A stretch of 9,313 bases of DNA from Candidatus Omnitrophota bacterium. GTDB lineage: Bacteria > Omnitrophota > Gorgyraeia > 1-14-0-20-64-10 > JACQQZ01. The stretch's first letter is position 1. Every line of letters begins with the position of its first letter. A model generated the notes under the pieces. The model did not search any database, had not been told where the DNA came from, and worked only from the letters and a program-made list of their open reading frames with translations. Below are positions 5,580 through 9,313 of this stretch, one piece after another. The translations under genes were made by a program, and so were the position numbers. The stretch spans positions 1-9,313 of the forward strand of contig JACQRF010000056.1 of assembly GCA_016206635.1 (NCBI GenBank). Direction: 5' to 3'.

Positions 5580-8162
5580 ATGTGCGCGCAGACGCGGCAA
5601 CCAACAATCTGGCGGCCCTTAGCGCTCGTCATGGCAGTTCTGTTGGCCATGCAGTCGGCGACCCCTCTCGCCTGGGCCTTGCCGCAAGGGGTCGATGTGG
5701 AACACGGGACCGCCAGTCTCGACACGCTCGCCGACGGAACCCTCCAGATCACCGCGTCCGATCAAGCCGTGGTCCGTTGGCAATCGTTTGACATCGCCCC
5801 TCAGGAGACCGTCCGCTTCCTCCAGCCGTCGTCGTCCGCCAGCGTCCTCAACCGCGTAACCGGCGGCGCGACCTCGCAGATCGCTGGTACGCTGACGGCC
5901 AACGGCCTGCTGATTCTGATCAATCCCGCCGGCATGCTGTTCGCCCCCTCGGCCGTCGTGGACGTGGGCGGACTCATCGCCTCCTCGCTCGATCTCGCGA
6001 CCCAGGATTTCCTCGACCAGCGGTACCGGTTCCTCCAGCCGGACGGGGCGCCGTCCGGCGCCGTGGTCAACCGCGGCACCCTGCGGACGACCGGTGACGG
6101 CGGGGTGATCGCCCTCTTGGGCGGGGCGGTCGCCAACGCCGGCTCGATCACCGCCCGGCTCGGGACCGTGGCCCTGGCTGCCGGCGCGCGGACCACGCTC
6201 AGCTTCGAGCCGGACGGGCGGATCGCCGTGGTGGTGGATGCCCCGACTTCGGCGCTCGTCCTCGGGCCCGACGGCCAGGTCACCGACGCTGCGGCGAATA
6301 CTGGCGTCATGTCGGCGGCCGGCGGATTCGTGCTGGTGTCGGCCTCGGCGGCGGCGCAGATTTTTGAGCGGGCGGTCAATCACACCGGCGTCATCGAAGC
6401 GACTGCCATCGAGGCGCGCGCCGGCCGGATCGTCCTGACCGGCGGCGGCGGGGATGTTCGGGTCGCCGGGACGCTGCGGGCCGATGGGGGGGCGACCGGC
6501 CCCGGTGGGGAGATTCAGGTCCGGGCGCTGGATGGCGATGTGATGATGGCCCCGGAGGCCGTCGTGGATCTGCGGGGTGGGGCGGCCGGCGGGCCTGGAG
6601 GCGTGGGCGAGCTCAGCGCCACGGGGAACGCGATCGTGGGGGGCACCGTTCTGGGAGACGCGGCGGCCGGCTTTGCCCGCGGGACCTTCGCGTTCGATCC
6701 CACCGATCTGACCATCAGCAGCAACACCACCGTGACGACGGACACGACCTACTTTGCTGACCGGGATGTGAAAATCGAGGCGAACGTGACCGCGAATAAC
6801 GGGGCGAGCCTCGCATTCCTGGCGGACCACGACAGTGCCACGTTGCAAGACTGGGACAACGGCAGCGGCAAGGTGACCCAGAAGAACGGCAAGGTCGTGA
6901 CGACCACCGGCGGCGGATCGGTCACCATGGCCGGCAAGAGTTTCTCGCTGGCGAACAACGGGATCAACGCGTCAGGGCCCATCAGCTTTTACTACAACGA
7001 CGATGCTGTGATTAGCCAACAGAGCGATCTCGTCAACAAGATCGTGGCGTTTTCGGGGGCACTCGGGCTCTATGCGACCGGCGAGCTGAAACTGGGGGAC
7101 CATCTTGACAATACCGCCCTTTTCGACGGGACGAACGCCCTGCGGCTGGAGTCGGACAGCGACTTGGGGGGCCAGGCCGCGGACGTGGTCAACTTCAACG
7201 GGAAGGATGTGAACACCCGCGGCGGGAATCTGACGGTCGTCTCGCGCGGGACGAACGCCACCGCCTTGACGGCGCTCAATGCTGGCACGGGGACGGTGGA
7301 CGTGACGGCCGCCGGGGGGATCACCGATGGAAACGGCGCCACCCTCAACGTGACCGGCGGGGCCGTCACCCTGACGGCGCAGAATGGCGGGATTGACACC
7401 GACGTCAACGCCAGCACCAGCGTCACTGCCACCAGCAGCGCGGCCAACGGGGCGCTAGACCTGGCCACGACCAGTGGCGACCTGAAGCTCGCGGCCCTCA
7501 ACGCCGGCACCGGGGCGGTGACCCTCACGGCCGCCGGCGCCCTCACGGACACCAACGGGTCCGCCACGAACGTGGCGGCTGGAACGCTGACCGCCACCGC
7601 TGCCACCGGGATTGATCTCGACACCGCCGTGGACAGCATCACCGCCAGCGTGACCGGGACCGGAACCCTCGACTTCTCGGACACCGGTGCTTTGACGGTG
7701 ACCAGCGCGACCACGGCGGATGGCGCCTTGACGATCACCAGCGGCGGGACCATGACGGTGGGATCGGTCCGCGGAACCTCGGTGACCTTGACCGCCTCCG
7801 GCGACGGCTCGATCCTCTCGACCGGCGGGACGACGAACGTGACGGCGACGACCGGGGCCACCCTGACCGCCGGCGGGACGATCGGCACGGCGACGACCCC
7901 GATCACCGTGTCGGTTCTCGACGGGGCGTTGACGGTGATCCCCTCCGGCATCTCCGACGGCGTCTCCGCCAATCTGACCGGCACCGTGAGCCCGTCCAAT
8001 AATCTCGAGGTCCCGCAGGCGACCCGGGGTCGCGTGGTGTTCAATGAGCGTCAGCGATTCCCGCTGCCGTCAGTCCTCTCAGACAACTTCCAGGTGCTCT
8101 CCGTCACCCTGACCGAGCTCGTGCAGTTCCTCGGTCGTCTGTCATTGCCGCGCCGGTTGTAA
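5580..8162 (+). CDS. TpsA-type secreted protein with filamentous haemagglutinin N-terminal secretion domain
   Basis: Secreted or surface-exposed partner of the upstream TpsB, probably a beta-helical adhesin or matrix protein. 860 residues, short for a TpsA. A signal peptide covers 1-33 (n-region with two Arg, long hydrophobic core, cleavage after AWA before LPQG, the usual mature TpsA start). The TPS/haemagglutination-activity domain follows to roughly 280, with N91-R-V-T-G-G and the NPAG motif at 115-118 (NPNG/NPNL in better-known members) followed by MLFAPSAVVDVGG. FDPTDLTIS near 372-380 is typical of the start of the passenger helix. From about 540 to 800 the chain is Thr/Ala/Gly/Val-rich with a 74-residue repeat. 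The C-terminus (about 805-860) is different: non-repetitive, richer in Arg, Phe and Leu. The only Cys is residue 2, in the signal peptide, so a cysteine-based anchor is excluded. The ATG is supported by GGAG ten bases upstream and by the signal peptide. Ligand or surface function is unknown. Confidence 0.9.
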   Translation: MCAQTRQPTIWRPLALVMAVLLAMQSATPLAWALPQGVDVEHGTASLDTLADGTLQITASDQAVVRWQSFDIAPQETVRFLQPSSSASVLNRVTGGATSQIAGTLTANGLLILINPAGMLFAPSAVVDVGGLIASSLDLATQDFLDQRYRFLQPDGAPSGAVVNRGTLRTTGDGGVIALLGGAVANAGSITARLGTVALAAGARTTLSFEPDGRIAVVVDAPTSALVLGPDGQVTDAAANTGVMSAAGGFVLVSASAAAQIFERAVNHTGVIEATAIEARAGRIVLTGGGGDVRVAGTLRADGGATGPGGEIQVRALDGDVMMAPEAVVDLRGGAAGGPGGVGELSATGNAIVGGTVLGDAAAGFARGTFAFDPTDLTISSNTTVTTDTTYFADRDVKIEANVTANNGASLAFLADHDSATLQDWDNGSGKVTQKNGKVVTTTGGGSVTMAGKSFSLANNGINASGPISFYYNDDAVISQQSDLVNKIVAFSGALGLYATGELKLGDHLDNTALFDGTNALRLESDSDLGGQAADVVNFNGKDVNTRGGNLTVVSRGTNATALTALNAGTGTVDVTAAGGITDGNGATLNVTGGAVTLTAQNGGIDTDVNASTSVTATSSAANGALDLATTSGDLKLAALNAGTGAVTLTAAGALTDTNGSATNVAAGTLTATAATGIDLDTAVDSITASVTGTGTLDFSDTGALTVTSATTADGALTITSGGTMTVGSVRGTSVTLTASGDGSILSTGGTTNVTATTGATLTAGGTIGTATTPITVSVLDGALTVIPSGISDGVSANLTGTVSPSNNLEVPQATRGRVVFNERQRFPLPSVLSDNFQVLSVTLTELVQFLGRLSLPRRL
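7272..7715 (+). repeat. Diverged 222-base (74-residue) tandem repeat inside the TpsA gene
   Basis: Two consecutive units begin with ALNAGTG at 7272 (residue 565) and 7494 (residue 639). They align through TAAG, ITD/LTD, the GID segment, SVTAT/SITAS and GALDL/GTLDF at a 74-residue period. Bases differ at many third positions, so this is an old duplication kept by protein structure, as expected for coils of a beta-helix, rather than a recent slippage product. Weaker echoes (GALTITSGG, SVTLTASG) continue to about 7900. Confidence 0.75.
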
Positions 8163-8215
8163 CCCCGCTCGAGTCAGCCGGCCAGTTGAGCTGTTGACCT
8201 TTGAAGGAAAGGGGC

Positions 8216-8242
8216 CAAGGGGAAACCCTGGGTTTCCCCTTG
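8216..8242. terminator. Perfect 12-bp hairpin between convergent genes, possible bidirectional terminator
   Basis: CAAGGGGAAACC at 8216-8227 pairs perfectly with GGTTTCCCCTTG at 8231-8242 across a CTG loop. It lies between the end of tpsA (8162) and the end of the minus-strand flavoprotein gene (8283), where both transcripts should stop. Neither side is followed by a good T-tract: GAGGTGAC on the plus strand and CCCCTTTCC on the minus strand. It may therefore stabilise the 3' ends or be a weak terminator rather than a classic intrinsic one. The rest of the 120-base gap holds only short palindromes such as CAGGA/TCCTG and TAACC/GGTTA (8270-8274 with 8281-8285). Confidence 0.55.
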
Positions 8243-8282
8243 AGGTGACAGGAAATCCTGCGATGGGAGTAACCGTCGTTGG

Positions 8283-9011
8283 TTAGTCGTACCGCTCGTA
8301 GTGGATTTGCTTCTTGGTGTAGCCGAGCTCTCGGCAGGTTTTCTCGACCGCACTAATCATGTCCCAGAGCCCGCAGATGAAGACTGCCGTCTCTGGCGTG
8401 GGCGGGGCGTAGTGCGCGAGCTTCGTTTGCACATAGCCGGTCTCCCCCGTCCAGGGGGCCGGCATGTGCCGCGGCCGGCTGATCGTCGGAATGAACCGGA
8501 AGTTCGGGTGGGTCTTCGCTAATCCCCGCCACTCCTCGTCGTAGAGCACCTCGTCCTCGTACCGCACGCCGAAGATCAAGGTCAGCCGCGTGGTCGCGTC
8601 TACGCCCGTCTTGAACAACGTCTGGATTTGCGCCCGGAACGGCGCGATCCCGGTGCCGGTGCAGACGAAGACGAGGTGCTTCGGCAGCGGCGTTGGGAGC
8701 ACGAACGCCCCGTACGGCCCATCCACCGTGACCCGCTGGTTCGCCGACAGCCCGAACAGGTAATTGGAGGCCAGTCCTTTCTCCACCCGCTTGACGACGA
8801 TTTCGACCGCCCCGGCATCGTGGGGCGGGGAGCAGATCGAATAGGCGCGACGGACCGGCGGCTGGCCGTCCTGCGGGACGTGGAGCATGAGGAACTGGCC
8901 GGCCTTGAACGGAAAGCCGTCGCCGGCGTCAAACGCGAAGCGGAAATGCTTGACGGTCGGGGACAGCTCGCGGAGCTCGGCGAGCGTCGTGACGATCGGC
9001 GGTTTCGCCAT
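8283..9011 (-). CDS. FAD-binding ferredoxin-NAD(P)+ reductase-like oxidoreductase
   Basis: A 242-residue soluble flavoprotein of the ferredoxin-NADP reductase superfamily, transferring electrons between NAD(P)H and a one-electron carrier. The N-terminal FAD barrel (about 1-100) carries R55-A-Y57-S58 in RRAYSICSPP, the flavin-binding RxYS motif, followed by a GLASNYL segment (79-85) and DGPYGAF (97-103). The NAD(P) domain has C117-T-G-T-G-I-A-P124 and, near the end, C213-G-L-W-D-M, the CG motif facing the nicotinamide. The chain ends IHYERYD without the C-terminal aromatic residue seen in plant-type FNR, resembling compact bacterial reductases. There is no fused 2Fe-2S domain, so a separate carrier is needed. 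The ATG at 9011 fits the domain start, but no Shine-Dalgarno is seen; a palindromic repeat lies 7 bases upstream. It follows the ribonucleotide reductase gene by 54 bases and may share its transcript. Exact partner (ferredoxin, flavodoxin or other) is unknown. Confidence 0.88.
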   Translation of the reverse strand: MAKPPIVTTLAELRELSPTVKHFRFAFDAGDGFPFKAGQFLMLHVPQDGQPPVRRAYSICSPPHDAGAVEIVVKRVEKGLASNYLFGLSANQRVTVDGPYGAFVLPTPLPKHLVFVCTGTGIAPFRAQIQTLFKTGVDATTRLTLIFGVRYEDEVLYDEEWRGLAKTHPNFRFIPTISRPRHMPAPWTGETGYVQTKLAHYAPPTPETAVFICGLWDMISAVEKTCRELGYTKKQIHYERYD

Positions 9012-9018
9012 GCGGAAT

Positions 9019-9057
9019 GGGGTCTGACCCCTTTATGGCTTGATGGGGTCAGACCCC
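9019..9057. repeat. Paired palindromic repeat, GGGGTCTGACCCC / GGGGTCAGACCCC
   Basis: Two 13-base copies lie at 9019-9031 and 9045-9057, 13 bases apart. Each copy is itself a palindrome around one central base, and the two are exact reverse complements, so the RNA could form two small hairpins or one long 13-bp stem. The pair occupies most of the gap between two minus-strand genes. Repeats of this type are, to my knowledge, dispersed between genes in several bacterial lineages, in the manner of REP elements. No transposase is present here. Confidence 0.8.
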
Positions 9058-9065
9058 TTCTGGTG

Positions 9066-9313
9066 TTACGAACATCCGGACGTCGAGCCGCAGTTGAAGC
9101 ACTTGTAACAATTGCCGTTGCGGACCATCATGGCGCCGCAGTCAGGGCAGGGCGGGGCGTCCACCTGGCCCTGGAAGGCCTGCCGTTCCTGCACGTCGGC
9201 CACCGACACCGTTTGGACCGACGGCTTCGGCCCGGTCGTGGACTCCGCCAGCGAGGGGGCGTCGGCCGACGGCTGCTTCTCCGGCGGCAGGAACTTCAGC
9301 GCCATCCAGCGGA
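9066..9313 (-). CDS. nrdJ: Adenosylcobalamin-dependent (class II) ribonucleotide reductase, C-terminal end (5' partial)
   Basis: Only the last 81 residues are in the window; the frame continues past the right edge through RWMALKF, so the ATG at 9305 is not taken as the start. The enzyme reduces ribonucleotides to deoxyribonucleotides using a B12 radical. The diagnostic part is the terminal cysteine-rich tail, CPDCGAMMVRNGNCYKCFNC then GSTSGCS, with six Cys in a CxxC...CxxCxxC...C pattern. It is near identical to the tail of bacterial NrdJ proteins, where it acts as a zinc-ribbon-like segment and redox-active C-terminus. It is preceded by a variable, Pro/Ser-rich linker, also typical. Alternative zinc-ribbon proteins are unlikely given the exact ending. 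The flavoprotein gene lies 54 bases downstream on the same strand. Confidence 0.87.
   Translation of the reverse strand, partial: RWMALKFLPPEKQPSADAPSLAESTTGPKPSVQTVSVADVQERQAFQGQVDAPPCPDCGAMMVRNGNCYKCFNCGSTSGCS

Noticed and set aside
5500..5580. Intrinsic terminator as expression platform of the riboswitch
   Set aside because: No stable GC hairpin followed by a T-run exists between the aptamer and the ATG.
5619..6848. Minus-strand open frame (409 codons) opposite the TpsA secretion domain
   Set aside because: No recognisable domain or ribosome site; it mirrors the plus-strand codon bias.
7070..8044. Minus-strand open frame (324 codons), Val/Pro/Ala-rich, opposite the TpsA repeats
   Set aside because: Its low-complexity pattern is the complement of Thr/Ala/Gly/Val repeat codons; not an independent gene.
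1..9313. CRISPR array, tRNA, rRNA, integrase or insertion-sequence genes
   Set aside because: I saw no regularly spaced repeats, tRNA or rRNA motifs, or transposase or integrase reading frames on either strand.

Overview
The window is GC-rich chromosomal DNA with tightly packed genes. It suggests a free-living Gram-negative bacterium: an outer-membrane two-partner secretion pair, a class II (B12-dependent) ribonucleotide reductase and a ferredoxin-type 2-oxoacid oxidoreductase sit together. The mix would fit Nitrospirota, Methylomirabilota (NC10), Omnitrophota or a related deep lineage. This placement is inference; nothing here fixes the phylum.

Layout. Positions 1-2481 (+) hold the alpha (with fused gamma) and beta subunits of a 2-oxoacid:ferredoxin oxidoreductase. 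The alpha gene is cut by the window edge, and the two genes overlap by 11 bases. At 2514-3677 (+) is a polytopic membrane protein of unknown function with a WGLRGxHGHERGG motif and an internal duplication. Six bases later, 3684-5384 (+) encodes a TpsB/FhaC-type outer-membrane transporter. A 195-base gap follows, holding a likely -10 box, a well-formed cyclic di-GMP class I (GEMM-I) riboswitch aptamer and a Shine-Dalgarno sequence. It leads into 5580-8162 (+), a secreted TpsA-type protein with a filamentous haemagglutinin N-terminal secretion domain and a Thr/Ala/Gly-rich repeat region.

A 12-bp perfect hairpin lies between this gene and the convergent minus-strand block. That block runs from the window's right end: the C-terminal tail of adenosylcobalamin-dependent ribonucleotide reductase (9066-9313), a pair of GGGGTCTGACCCC-type palindromes, then a small ferredoxin-NADP reductase-like flavoprotein (8283-9011).

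How it fits together. KorAB makes acyl-CoA and reduced ferredoxin; the flavoprotein could exchange electrons between reduced carriers and NAD(P)H, but no direct link is shown. The TpsB pore should export the TpsA protein. The most interesting point is regulatory: TpsB is spaced as part of the upstream operon, while TpsA appears to have its own promoter and a c-di-GMP riboswitch. This would let the second messenger set the amount of secreted surface protein independently of its pore.
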